A stretch of DNA of 64,000 nt, from assembly GCF_022829365.1 (NCBI RefSeq), contig NZ_JAKSYJ010000149.1:1-64000 (forward strand), written 5' to 3'. The notes under the pieces were generated by a model, which saw only the letters and a program-made list of their open reading frames with translations, was not told the DNA's origin and made no database searches. Below, in pieces: positions 53,128 to 62,500 of this stretch. The position numbers and the translations under genes are program-made. The stretch comes from Methylobacterium sp. J-077 (GTDB lineage Bacteria > Pseudomonadota > Alphaproteobacteria > Rhizobiales > Beijerinckiaceae). The first letter of the stretch is position 1, and each line of letters opens with the position of its first letter.

Positions 53128-54027
53128 ATGTCGGCACACCAGCAATTCCGCCTCGGCTTCGTCGGCTACGGCGAGATCGGCAGCACCCTCGGGCGCGGCC
53201 TGCGCGCGGCGGGCCTCACCAGCATCGCCGCCTACGATAGATACGCCTTCGACGGCCCGTTCGCCGACCTGATCCAGGGCCGGGCCCGGGACGCGGGCGT
53301 GACCCTGATGCGCTCGAACCAGGAGCTGGCCGACGCGGCGGATGTGATCGTCAGCGTGACGCCGGGATCCGCGTCCCTCGACAGCGCCGCCGCGTTCGTC
53401 GGCTGCCTCACGGAGCGGCACACCTTCATCGACTTCGCCTCGGCGACTCCGAAGATCAAGCAGGCCGTCGCCGCGCGTCTGGCCGGGAGCGGCGCCCTCC
53501 TCGGCGACGGCTCGATCGAGGGGACGCCGAAGAACGGCTACGCGATGCCGATCCTGGTCAGCGGCCCGGCCGGCGAGCGCGTGCGCGACCTTCTCGTGCC
53601 GTTCGGGATGCAGATCACCAGCGTCGGCGAGACCCTGGGCACGGCCTCGGGCATCAAGATCCTGCGCTCGGTGCTGATCAAGGGCATCGAGGCCCTGACC
53701 GACGAGATGCTGCTCGCCGCCCAGCACTACGGCGTCGACGAGATCGTGCTGGCCTCCGCCTGCAAGACGCTGGCGCGCCCGTGGATGGACACGGTCGAGG
53801 CCCTGATCCCCTCCGGGGTGATCCACGCCAAGCGGCGGGCCGAGGAGCTGGAGATGTCGGCCGAGGCGGTGGCCGACGCTGGTGTCGACCCGATCATGGC
53901 CCGCGCCATCGTCGCCCGCCTGCGCTGGAAGGCCGACCTCGGGCTGAAGGAGACGCTCCAGGGCGTCGAGCCGGCCAACCACAGGGAGGCGATGGATGCG
54001 ATCGCGGCCGCCCTCGCCAGGGCCTGA
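53128..54027 (+). CDS. NAD(P)-dependent oxidoreductase, 6PGDH-like with DUF1932
   Basis: 299-residue protein. An N-terminal Rossmann fold has the dinucleotide motif GFVGYGEIGSTLGRGL, and the C-terminal helical domain (about 190-275) is of the DUF1932 kind (SGIKILRSVLIKGIEALTDE). It resembles beta-hydroxyacid dehydrogenases, including the conserved Lys in this helix. Members occur in aromatic and sugar-acid pathways beside RraA-like aldolases. It follows the damaged dehydrogenase by 45 bp on the same strand. Confidence 0.82.
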   Translation: MSAHQQFRLGFVGYGEIGSTLGRGLRAAGLTSIAAYDRYAFDGPFADLIQGRARDAGVTLMRSNQELADAADVIVSVTPGSASLDSAAAFVGCLTERHTFIDFASATPKIKQAVAARLAGSGALLGDGSIEGTPKNGYAMPILVSGPAGERVRDLLVPFGMQITSVGETLGTASGIKILRSVLIKGIEALTDEMLLAAQHYGVDEIVLASACKTLARPWMDTVEALIPSGVIHAKRRAEELEMSAEAVADAGVDPIMARAIVARLRWKADLGLKETLQGVEPANHREAMDAIAAALARA

Positions 54028-54105
54028 CCACGCGATCACGTTCGAGCAGGCGGTTCGAAGACCGAGGATCTGTTTGAGACCGAACGAAGATATCGGGAGA
54101 GAGAC

Positions 54106-54382
54106 ATGCCGACTCATCACGCCTCAGGCGTCAACCAGCGCCAGCTGCTCGCGGCCGGCGCGGGCCTGACCCTCACGGCGGCGCTGCCGGGGCGTGTCGT
54201 CGCTGCCAAGGCCTACCCCTACTTGACCGGGACCGAGCGCCCTCGCACGCCGGTCTTTCCCAGCGCCACCGATTGCCACATGCACTTCTTCGACAAGCGC
54301 GTGGCGACGGTCCTCGGCGCGCCGGTCCTCCACCCCGAGGCGTTCCCTGAGGACTACCGCAAGATCCAGAGCCGGATCGTGC
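54106..54382 (+). pseudogene. Truncated LigI-like amidohydrolase
   Basis: Only the first 90 or so residues remain. A twin-arginine-like or Sec signal (NQRQLLAAGAGLTLTAALPG) is followed by FPSATDCHMHFFDKRVATVL, the H-x-H start of a metal-dependent amidohydrolase of the 2-pyrone-4,6-dicarboxylate hydrolase group, and PEAFPEDYRKIQSRI. At about 54383 the match stops and a serine recombinase sequence begins. About 200 residues of the barrel are lost, so it is not functional. Confidence 0.72.
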
Positions 54383-55742
54383 GTGCGCCGCCTTGCCAAG
54401 GCCGGCGTGCGGCTGATCTCGATCACCCAGGAACTCGGTGACGATCCCGCCCAGGTGATAATGCGGCAGGTGATCGCCCTGTTCGACGCGTACCAGTCGA
54501 AGGAGAACGCCAAGCACGTGCTGCGGGCGATGAAGGAGAATGCGCGTCAGGGCTTCTACAACGGCGCTCCGGTGCCACTCGGCTACACCGTCGTCGAGGT
54601 CGAGAAGCGCGGGGCCAGGATCAAGAAGCGTCTGGCGGTCGACAGCGTAGAGGCGGAAACGGTCGCACTGATGTTCCGCCTTTACCGCTATGGCGACGAC
54701 GTCTCCGGTCCGCTCGGGGTCAAGGCGATCACCTGCCATCTCAATGAGCGCGGCTACCGCGCTCGCTCCGGGGCCCGCTTCGGGGTCGCGACGGTCCACG
54801 GTATCCTGACCAACCGCGTGTGTGTCGGCGAGTGGGTGCTCAACCGGCGCTGCTCGCGGACGCTGACCGAGAAACCGAAGGCGGAGCAGATCCCGATCAC
54901 TGTGCCGGCGATCATCGCCCTGTCCGAGTTCGAGGCGGTGCAGGCGACGCTGAAGGCGCACAACCCACGCACCACGCCGGCCGGCCCGGGTCGTGACCGG
55001 GCCCGATCCTGCTCACCGGACTGGCGACCTGCAGCGGCCCTATGACGCTCCGTACCGGCACGTCGAAGTCCGGCCAGGTCCACCGCTACTACAGTTGCTC
55101 GACCCACGGCCGGCAAGGCAAGATCCGCTGCACCGGCCGATCGATCCGGATGGACACCCTCGACACGCTGGTCACCGACCACCTCGTGGCGGAGCTGTTG
55201 CAGCCTGACCGGCTGCGGGCGACGCTCGCCTCGCTGTGGTCAGTGAGGGCGGAGAAGGCGATCCAGGTCGACGGGCGGGTGGCGGCGCTGCGCCGCGAGG
55301 TCGCCGGGGCGGAGGAGAAGCTGAAGCGCCTGTACCCAATGATCGAGAAAGGGATGACCGATCTCGACGACATCCTGAGGAACCGTCTTGCGGCGCTGAA
55401 ACAGGAGTGGGACCGCGCCAACGCGGCGTTCGACCGGATCAACGTCGACGCGCGTCCGCCGGCGGAAATCACTCTGGAGCTCATCGAACGATTCGGCCGT
55501 CTGATGCGCGAGACCGTGACGACGGGAGAGATCCCGTTCCGGAAGGCGTGGCTTCAGGCGATCGTCGACCGGGTCGAGGTCGGGGCGGATGTCATCCGCA
55601 TCGTTGGGGAAAGGCAGCCCTGGAAACGGCCATCCTTGAGGCGAGCTCGAAAGCAGTGCCGAGTGTTCCCAGCTATGTACGGAAATGGCGCTCCCAAGGG
55701 GAATCGAACCCCTGTTTTCGCCGTGAGAGGGCGACGTCCTAG
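54383..55742 (+). pseudogene. Serine recombinase remnant running into tRNA-Glu
   Basis: A large serine recombinase lacking its catalytic N-terminus. It begins at RRLAKAGVRLISITQELGDD and continues through YQSKENAKHVLRAMKENARQ to about 55015. The frame then shifts; the zinc-ribbon domain (HRYYSCSTHGRQGKIRCTG) and coiled coil follow from 55042. A second shift near 55612 leads to ALETAILEASSKAVPSVPSY, then VRKWR. The last codons overlap the 3' end of tRNA-Glu on the opposite strand (RSQGESNP). The frame reading into a tRNA end suggests that this is the attachment site of a former integrated element. Confidence 0.8.
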
Positions 55743-55761
55743 ACCGCTAGACGATGGGAGC
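55686..55761 (-). tRNA. tRNA-Glu (anticodon CTC)
   Basis: On the minus strand the acceptor arms GCTCCCA and TGGGAGC pair perfectly, followed by discriminator G and an encoded CCA. The anticodon arm reads GCCCTCTCACGGC with anticodon CTC. The T arm is AGGGGTTCGATTCCCCT. Length is 76 bases with CCA. The gene is intact and diverges from rluD. Its 3' end is overlapped by the recombinase remnant. Confidence 0.96.
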
Positions 55762-55867
55762 TTTCCGGCGGCGCGCAGGTGCTATAGCCACGCACTGCCG
55801 GGGGAGCAAGGCCTTCTCTCGAGATTTCGCATGGATCGGTGCGGATGGGGCGCGGATAGGAATCGTT

Positions 55868-56848
55868 GTGGACGCAAGCGACGTGGAACGGGTTGGGACC
55901 GTGGTCGACGGGGGTATCCGGCTCGATCGGGCGCTGGTAGCGCTGTTCCCGGACCTGTCCCGGGCGCGACTGCAGGATCTGGTGCGCGACGGGCGGGTGC
56001 GCCGCGATGGGACCCCTGCGTGCGATCCGGCCATGAAGGTCGCCGCGGGGGCACGGATCGTCCTGGAGCTTCCGCTGCCGGCGGATGCGGAACCGGCCGC
56101 CGAGGCCCTGGACCTGGCGATCGCGTATGAAGACGACGACCTCATCGTGATCGACAAGCCGGCGGGCCTAGTGGTCCATCCGGCGCCGGGCCACGAGAGC
56201 GGAACCTTGGTCAACGCCTTGATCGCCCATTGCGGCGCGAGCCTGTCGGGGATCGGCGGCGTGCGCCGGCCAGGCATCGTTCACCGGCTCGACAAGGACA
56301 CGAGTGGCCTGATCGTCGTCGCCAAGAACGACGCGGCCCATCAGGGGCTCACGGCACAATTCGCCGATCACGGCCGGACGGGTCCGCTGGAGCGCGCCTA
56401 CGCGGCCGTGGTCTGGGGCGAGCCGCAGCCGCGCGTTGGCATGATCCGGGCCAGCCTCGCCCGCTCGCGGCACAACCGCGAGAAGATCGCGGTGGTCTCC
56501 GACGAGTCCGGGCGGCACGCGGTGACGCATTATGCCGTCGCCGCGGCTTATCCGGAGGCTTCCCTGGTGCGCTGCCGCCTCGAGACCGGGCGGACGCACC
56601 AGATCCGGGTCCATCTCGCCCATCGCGGCCATCCGCTTCTCGGAGACCCGGTCTATGGCGGCGCCTTCCGCACCAAGGCGGCACGGCTGTCTTTGCTTGC
56701 GCGCGACGCGCTCGGGGCCCTCGGACGCCAGGCCCTCCACGCGGAACTGCTGGGCTTCAGCCACCCCCGCACCGGCGAAACGCTTCGGTTCGAGAGCCCG
56801 ATCCCACACGACATCGCCGCGCTCGTGGATGCCCTCGCGAAAGCTTGA
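55868..56848 (+). CDS. rluD: Pseudouridine synthase RluD/RluA family
   Basis: 326-residue enzyme that makes pseudouridine in 23S rRNA helix 69, by family precedent. An S4-like RNA-binding domain covers residues about 10-75 (GGIRLDRALVALFPDLSRAR, LQDLVRDGRVRRDG). The catalytic domain has GIVHRLDKDTSGLIVVAK with the nucleophilic Asp, and LETGRTHQIRVHLAHRGHPL. The GTG at 55868 (VDASDVERVG) was chosen for the AGGAA just upstream; earlier in-frame starts overlap the tRNA gene. Followed by rpoH. Confidence 0.9.
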   Translation: MDASDVERVGTVVDGGIRLDRALVALFPDLSRARLQDLVRDGRVRRDGTPACDPAMKVAAGARIVLELPLPADAEPAAEALDLAIAYEDDDLIVIDKPAGLVVHPAPGHESGTLVNALIAHCGASLSGIGGVRRPGIVHRLDKDTSGLIVVAKNDAAHQGLTAQFADHGRTGPLERAYAAVVWGEPQPRVGMIRASLARSRHNREKIAVVSDESGRHAVTHYAVAAAYPEASLVRCRLETGRTHQIRVHLAHRGHPLLGDPVYGGAFRTKAARLSLLARDALGALGRQALHAELLGFSHPRTGETLRFESPIPHDIAALVDALAKA

Positions 56849-57107
56849 ACGGCCAAGATGTGGTAAGAAACCGACTCCGTGCCGCGTGCGAAAGATCACG
56901 CCGGACCGCGTCACATCGTGACATGATACGACCAATCGGCCGGTCGCGCGTTGATGGCGACGTGGGTGTCCTCAATCGCTACCGGTCCGTCCGACTAACC
57001 CGTATGACATGGGTGGCCGGGAGGGTCGGCTCAAGAGCGGCCCGAGTGGACGGCACTGTTGCCCGTCGCGTCCGCCCGTCAGGGGGACAAGAGTCCAGGA
57101 GAATGCC

Positions 57108-58001
57108 ATGGCCGGTACGTTGCCCGTGCTCGCCAATGAAGGTGGCCTGTCGCGCTACCTCGACGAGATCCGCAAGTTCCCGATGCTGGAGCCGACTGAG
57201 GAGTTCACGCTGGCCAAGAGCTGGCGGGATGCCGGCGACCGCGAGGCCGCGCATCGGCTTGTGACCTCGCACCTGCGCCTCGTGGCCAAGATCGCCATGG
57301 GCTATCGCGGCTACGGCCTGCCGATCGGCGAGGTCGTGTCCGAGGGCAATGTCGGCCTGATGCAGGCGGTCAAGCGCTTCGACCCCGACAAGGGTTTTCG
57401 CCTCGCAACCTACGCGATGTGGTGGATCAAGGCGGCGATCCAGGAATACATCCTGCGCTCGTGGTCGCTCGTGAAGATGGGCACCACCGCCAACCAGAAG
57501 AAGCTGTTCTTCAACTTGCGCAAGGCCAAGGGCAAGATCTCGGCGCTGGACGAGGGCGACCTGCGCCCCGATCAGGTCAAGCAGATCGCCACCCGTCTTG
57601 GCGTGCCCGAGCAGGACGTGATCGACATGAACCGGCGCCTGTCCGGCGATACGTCGCTCAACGCGCCGCTGCGGGAGGAAGGCGAGGGCGAGTGGCAGGA
57701 TTGGCTCGTCGACAACGCCCCGAGCCAGGAGACCGTGCTGGCCCGCGAGCAGGAGGGGCAGAACCGCCTCTCGGCCTTGCGCGATGCGCTGGGCGTACTC
57801 AATCCGCGCGAGCGCCGCATTTTCGAGGCGCGGCGACTGGCCGAGGATCCGATCACGCTGGAGGATCTGTCCGGGGAATTCGGCGTCTCCCGCGAGCGGG
57901 TCCGGCAGATCGAGGTCCGCGCATTTGAGAAGGTGCAGGAGGCGGTCAAGCGCAACATCGCCAACCGCGAATTGCCCCGCACGGGTATCGAAGCGCACTG
58001 A
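57108..58001 (+). CDS. rpoH: Heat-shock sigma factor RpoH (sigma-32)
   Basis: 297-residue alternative sigma factor, normal length. Region 2 is clear (LRLVAKIAMGYRGYGLPIGE, then VGLMQAVKRFDPDKGFRLAT, YAMWWIKAAIQEYILRSWSL). The RpoH box KKLFFNLRKAKG follows. Region 4 ends with SGEFGVSRERVRQIEVRAFE. ATG 57108 has AGGAGA 6 bp upstream. About 260 bp without genes separates it from rluD, which leaves room for its own promoters and a leader; I see no clear thermosensor structure by eye. Confidence 0.95.
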   Translation: MAGTLPVLANEGGLSRYLDEIRKFPMLEPTEEFTLAKSWRDAGDREAAHRLVTSHLRLVAKIAMGYRGYGLPIGEVVSEGNVGLMQAVKRFDPDKGFRLATYAMWWIKAAIQEYILRSWSLVKMGTTANQKKLFFNLRKAKGKISALDEGDLRPDQVKQIATRLGVPEQDVIDMNRRLSGDTSLNAPLREEGEGEWQDWLVDNAPSQETVLAREQEGQNRLSALRDALGVLNPRERRIFEARRLAEDPITLEDLSGEFGVSRERVRQIEVRAFEKVQEAVKRNIANRELPRTGIEAH

Positions 58002-58053
58002 TCATCCGGCCCTGCGCGCAACGAGCGCGCCGGATATCGTCCCTAACTCCTGT

Positions 58054-59454
58054 TTACTGCCAAGCGTCGAAGGCGCTCTGCAGGACCTGGGCGCCGGCGC
58101 TGCCCTTCTCGAAAGTCAGCACGGCGCGCTTGCCCGAGGTGTAGCGCACCGCCAGATCGAACCAGTTGCGGTGGAGCAGCAGGTCGGTGTTGCGATCGAC
58201 GTCGTTCTGAAGCGACGACAGGCCGATCAGGAACAGGTTGTCCCGGACCCGGACCGGCAGGCCGGAGACGGGCGAGCCGCGTCCGTTCTCGTCGTCTTTG
58301 GCCTGGAGCAGGCCGACATCCTGCACCGTTCGTGCGGCATCGCCTCCCGTCTGGCTGAAGGCGAGGCTCACCGTGTGCGAGGCCGGCAGCGTAGCGTCCA
58401 GATTGCGCTGGATGGTCATGACCAAGGTCAGCCCGGCATCCGGTATCGTCACCGTGGCGACCACGGCGTTCTGGAGCGGCTGGCCCTGCTCGCCGTTCAC
58501 GGTGTCGAGCCGCCAGGTTACCCGGCCGTTGGTCTTTGTCGGCTGTGCGTTGTCGGCGCCCGTGGCCTCTTCGATCAGCTCGGCCCGCTGGGCGACGGAG
58601 AGGTTCGGTTGGGCCGGCGACGGCGCGACTCGCGCCGGTGCACCATTGTCCTGCCGCGCCGCGGTACGCGGCGCAGGGGTCGCCTCGCCGCCGACCCGGT
58701 CGCCGAACTTGGTCTCGGTATCGGTCTGCTGGGAATCCGCCGTCTCTGTGCCGTTCGACGGCAGGGTCTGAGGCCGGTCGCGGAGCATGAAGGCCGCCAC
58801 CGCGATCAACCCGATCACAACCGCCAGCACGCCGCCGACGAAGGCATTGCGCAGGATGTGAGAACGTCCGGACCGCGGCGGCACCACCTCGATCCGCGGA
58901 CGCTGACGGCCGTTGCCGGCATCGCCCGAGGATGTCGCGAGATCCGGCTCGTCGACTGCTACCGCCGGTTCGACCAGAGCCGGCTGCTCGTCGGGGCTAG
59001 CCAGCGAGATCGGTCCTTGCCGCGGCGATGAGATCGCGATCGGAGCCTCGCGCGGCTCGTCGCGGGTGGGGATAGCCCGCTCGAAGGGCGGCTCGGCGGC
59101 CGGAAGGGCCGGTTCCGGAGCTGGAGGAGGCGCGGGTTCGGGCGGTGCCGGTTTGGGCGGCGACGGCTCCGGGATTTTCGGTTCGGCGGCCGGCGGCGAG
59201 CTCGGCTCCGATACCACCACGACATCGTTGGCCGGCGCCGGCAGGCCGCCGTGATCGACTTCGAGCCGCTCGATCGCTGTGTCGAGCGCCCGGCGCTCGA
59301 GATCGATATCCGCCTCCGAGAGCGGCGGATCCAGGGAGCGGAGCTGGCTGATGAGGGCGTTGCGGGCGCGGTCGTACACCGCCTTGCGCAGGGCGGGTGA
59401 TCGGTCGGGCAGCGCATCGAGGGCGCGTGCCAGAAGCGGGTAATAATCGGCCAT
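58054..59454 (-). CDS. Proline-rich single-span membrane protein, unknown function
   Basis: 466-residue protein I do not recognise by name. Residues 1-70 are helical (MADYYPLLARALDALPDRSP), and about 82-125 is a Pro/Ala/Glu-rich linker. One membrane helix lies at about 203-223 (FVGGVLAVVIGLIAVAAFML), with the C-terminal domain probably periplasmic. That domain ends in FEKGSAGAQVLQSAFDAWQ. The N-terminal ATG at 59454 was chosen because upstream residues are basic and look non-coding. It sits between rpoH and purA, convergent with rpoH. Confidence 0.75.
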   Translation of the reverse strand: MADYYPLLARALDALPDRSPALRKAVYDRARNALISQLRSLDPPLSEADIDLERRALDTAIERLEVDHGGLPAPANDVVVVSEPSSPPAAEPKIPEPSPPKPAPPEPAPPPAPEPALPAAEPPFERAIPTRDEPREAPIAISSPRQGPISLASPDEQPALVEPAVAVDEPDLATSSGDAGNGRQRPRIEVVPPRSGRSHILRNAFVGGVLAVVIGLIAVAAFMLRDRPQTLPSNGTETADSQQTDTETKFGDRVGGEATPAPRTAARQDNGAPARVAPSPAQPNLSVAQRAELIEEATGADNAQPTKTNGRVTWRLDTVNGEQGQPLQNAVVATVTIPDAGLTLVMTIQRNLDATLPASHTVSLAFSQTGGDAARTVQDVGLLQAKDDENGRGSPVSGLPVRVRDNLFLIGLSSLQNDVDRNTDLLLHRNWFDLAVRYTSGKRAVLTFEKGSAGAQVLQSAFDAWQ

Positions 59455-59735
59455 GATGCCCAGGTCCGCGCCTTCGTCCGCCGTCCGGTAGGACCGGTCG
59501 ATGGCCGAGGACCGACGGCTGCGCCCGTACCGAGGGTCGGGAGCGGCCGCCGGCCGGTGATGTGTGCCCGCCGCGCGGATCGGCACCCGCGAGTCGGTTC
59601 CTCCGATATCGTATCGGATGGTCGATCACGGAGACCGCCACCCGCCGTAGGCTGGTTCTAGATCAAGCGGACGCGGGCTGGATACATGTCAGGCAGTAGA
59701 AAAGATGCGTCATCAACGGGATAGGGCGCCGAGCC

Positions 59736-61028
59736 TCAATCCTCGAAGGGATTGTGCATCAGAATGGTATCGTCGCGCTCCGGCGAGGTCGACAGCAGCG
59801 CCACCGGCGCCCCGATCAGCTCCTCGATCCGGCGGACATACTTGATCGCCTGCGCCGGCAGGTCGGCCCAGGACCGGGCGCCTGCGGTCGTCTCGGACCA
59901 GCCCGGGATGGTCTCGTAGATTGGTTCGACGCGGGCCTGAGCGGCCTGGCTCGCCGGCAAATGGTCGATCGTGCGGCCGTCGAGCTTGTAGGCGGTGCAG
60001 ACACGGATCTCCTCGAATCCATCCAGGATGTCGAGCTTGGTGAGCGCGATGCCGTGGATGCCCGAGGTCCGCACCGTCTGGCGCACCAGGACCGCGTCGA
60101 ACCAGCCGCAGCGGCGCTTGCGGCCGGTGTTGACGCCGAACTCGCGTCCGCGGGCGCCGATGGTCTCGCCAATCTCGTCGTGAAGCTCAGTGGGGAACGG
60201 CCCCTCCCCCACTCGGGTCGTGTAGGCCTTGGCGATCCCCAGCACATAGCCGATCGCCCCCGGGCCGAGGCCGGAGCCCGTCGCCGCCTGCGCGGCCACG
60301 ATGTTCGACGAGGTTACGAAGGGATAGGTGCCGTGGTCGACGTCGAGCAACGCGCCCTGCGCGCCCTCGAACAGGATGCGCTTGCCGGCCCGACGCTGGT
60401 CGTCGAGGAGCGACCAGACCGTGTCGGCGAAGGGCAGGATTTTGGGGGCGATCGCGGTGAGTTCGGCGAGCAGCGCCTCGGCGTTCACCTCCTCGATGCC
60501 GAGGCCGCGCCGGAGCGCATTGTGGTGAGTCAGCACCCGCTCGATCTTGGCCGGCAGCGCATCGATATCGGCGAGATCGACCACGCGGATGGCGCGGCGG
60601 CCGACCTTGTCCTCGTAAGCCGGGCCGATCCCGCGCTTGGTTGTGCCGATCTTGAGGCCCGTATTAGCGGTCTCACGGAAATGATCGAGTTCCCGATGGA
60701 GCGGCAGGATCAGCGTGGCGTTGTCGGCGATCCGCAGGGAGGCGGGCGACACCTCGACGCCCTGGGCCTTGATCCGCTCGATCTCGTCCACGAGGTGCCA
60801 GGGATCGACCACGACGCCGTTGCCAATCACCGAGAGCTTGCCGCCGCGCACGACCCCCGAGGGCAGGAGCGCCAGCTTGTAGGTGACCCCGTCGATGACG
60901 AGCGTGTGCCCGGCATTGTGGCCGCCCTGGAAGCGGACCACGATGTCGGCTTGCTCGGAGAGCCAGTCGACGATCTTGCCCTTGCCCTCGTCGCCCCATT
61001 GGGCGCCGACTACGACGACGTTGGCCAT
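59736..61028 (-). CDS. purA: Adenylosuccinate synthetase
   Basis: 430-residue enzyme joining IMP and aspartate with GTP in AMP synthesis. Diagnostic segments are [20 protein letters not shown] at the start, [11 protein letters not shown] with the catalytic His, [20 protein letters not shown] and [12 protein letters not shown]. Length and all motifs are normal. It lies 1.5 kb from purB, the next enzyme of the branch, on the same strand with two genes between. Confidence 0.97.
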   Translation of the reverse strand: MANVVVVGAQWGDEGKGKIVDWLSEQADIVVRFQGGHNAGHTLVIDGVTYKLALLPSGVVRGGKLSVIGNGVVVDPWHLVDEIERIKAQGVEVSPASLRIADNATLILPLHRELDHFRETANTGLKIGTTKRGIGPAYEDKVGRRAIRVVDLADIDALPAKIERVLTHHNALRRGLGIEEVNAEALLAELTAIAPKILPFADTVWSLLDDQRRAGKRILFEGAQGALLDVDHGTYPFVTSSNIVAAQAATGSGLGPGAIGYVLGIAKAYTTRVGEGPFPTELHDEIGETIGARGREFGVNTGRKRRCGWFDAVLVRQTVRTSGIHGIALTKLDILDGFEEIRVCTAYKLDGRTIDHLPASQAAQARVEPIYETIPGWSETTAGARSWADLPAQAIKYVRRIEELIGAPVALLSTSPERDDTILMHNPFED

Positions 61029-61171
61029 GCCTGCCTGCTTACCCGCGACGGAAACCGGGACGGCGCGGCCGACGGGTGCGGGCCGCGTACGTCGTGAGCC
61101 GTTTCCGCGATCCGGGCGGCGAAATCAAGCAAGCCGGCCGCATGGGTGTCGGCCGGCATCACGGAAGCCAC

Positions 61172-61504
61172 TTATTTCGCTTCGGTTCCGGGGGTCCGGC
61201 CGGGCAGATCCTGCGGCTTGATCACCGGCATCGAACCTGTTTCGTCCGGTTTCACCACGGTACCGGTCGTCCCCGTCTCCGACGGCTTGATCACGCCGTC
61301 GTTCTTCTGAAGCTTGTCGCTGAGCGACTGGTCCTTCGGTGGCGCGTCGGCGCTCGGGCGGACACGGTCCGGCGGCGTCTGGGTCGCCGGCGGCAGGGCC
61401 GGATCGGTATCGCGGCCCTTCAACGGCGCGTCCGGGTTCTGGGCATAGGCCGGGACCGCGAACAGGGCCGCCGCGAACGCGGCGAACAGAAATCTCTTCG
61501 ACAA
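61172..61504 (-). CDS. Small secreted polar protein, unknown function
   Basis: 110-residue protein. Signal peptide MSKRFLFAAFAAALFAVPAY A, with mature start QNPDAPLKGRDTDPALPPAT. The body is rich in Pro, Lys, Asp and Thr, with a short repeat (GVIKPSETGTTG, then VVKPDETGSM, PVIKPQD). No known domain is seen. It lies between purA and the aminotransferase gene on the same strand. Confidence 0.7.
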   Translation of the reverse strand: MSKRFLFAAFAAALFAVPAYAQNPDAPLKGRDTDPALPPATQTPPDRVRPSADAPPKDQSLSDKLQKNDGVIKPSETGTTGTVVKPDETGSMPVIKPQDLPGRTPGTEAK

Positions 61505-61590
61505 AACTAGTCTCCACTCTCAAAAAACGTGTTCCGAGAGCAACAGTCTGATGCCGGATCCGTTCCTGTTCGCGGCGTGGCGCGGCCGGC

Positions 61591-62448
61591 TCAGCCCTGC
61601 CGGGCGGCCTCGATGTAGAGTTCGCGCAGGCGCTGGGTCAGCGTACCGGGACGTCCCTGGCCGATCGACCGACCGTCGATCTCCACCACCGGCATCACGA
61701 AGGCCGAGGCACTGGTGTAGAACGCCTCCTGCGCCTCGTAGGCCTCGGCGACCGAGAACAGCCGCTCCTCGACGCGCAGGTCGGCCTCGGCGGCAAGCTT
61801 CAGCACGGAAGCCCGGGTGATGCCGGGCAGAAGCGCCGTCGAGAGCGGCCGCGTGACGAGCACGCGCTCGCGGCTGACGATGAACGCGGTGGACGACGAG
61901 CCCTCGGTGACCGCCCCGTCCTCGACCATCCAGGCTTCGGCGACGCCGGCCTCGGCGGCCTGCTGCTTGGCGAGAACCTGCGCGAGCAGCGCCACCGACT
62001 TGATGTCCCGGCGCTTCCAGCGCAGATCCTCGACGGTGATCACCCGGACGCCGGATTCTGCGAGCGGGTTGGCCAGCACGGTCTTGGCCTGCGTGAACAT
62101 CACCACGGTGGGCTCGGTTCCGGCCTTCGGAAAGGCGAAGTCGCGCTCGGCCACGCCGCGGGTCACCTGCATGTAGACCAGCCCCTCGGTGACGCCGTTG
62201 CGCGCGACCAGTTCGGTCTGCAGCGCCTGCCATCCGGCCGCGTCGTGCGGGTTGCGGATGCCGATCTCGCCGAGCGACCGATCCAGGCGCGCGAGATGCG
62301 CGGCGTTGTCGACGAGCCTGCCGTCGATGATCGCCGAGACCTCGTAGATCCCGTCCGCGAACAGGAAGCCACGGTCCATGATCGGCACGCGCGCCTCCTC
62401 GAAGGGGAGGAATGCGCCGTTGAGGTAGACGATGCGGGCAGTAGTCAC
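61591..62448 (-). CDS. dat: D-amino-acid aminotransferase (class IV, PLP)
   Basis: 285-residue fold-type IV aminotransferase. It begins YLNGAFLPFEEARVPIMDRG and FLFADGIYEVSAIIDGRLVD, has the Lys region in RWKRRDIKSVALLAQVLAKQ, and EGSSSTAFIVSRERVLVTRP toward the C-terminal half. These fit D-alanine/D-amino-acid transaminase more closely than branched-chain IlvE. It may supply D-glutamate or D-alanine for the cell wall. It is 52 bp after purB. Confidence 0.85.
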   Translation of the reverse strand: MTTARIVYLNGAFLPFEEARVPIMDRGFLFADGIYEVSAIIDGRLVDNAAHLARLDRSLGEIGIRNPHDAAGWQALQTELVARNGVTEGLVYMQVTRGVAERDFAFPKAGTEPTVVMFTQAKTVLANPLAESGVRVITVEDLRWKRRDIKSVALLAQVLAKQQAAEAGVAEAWMVEDGAVTEGSSSTAFIVSRERVLVTRPLSTALLPGITRASVLKLAAEADLRVEERLFSVAEAYEAQEAFYTSASAFVMPVVEIDGRSIGQGRPGTLTQRLRELYIEAARQG

Positions 62449-62500
62449 GGATTGCCTTCCTGTGTTCGTCGCAGCCTCAAGCAGGATTCGTGCAGCGCGC

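Noticed and set aside
54106..54441. A short natural protein of 111 residues
   Set aside because: The LigI-like match breaks abruptly inside the barrel and the remaining residues are out-of-frame recombinase sequence, so it is a truncation.
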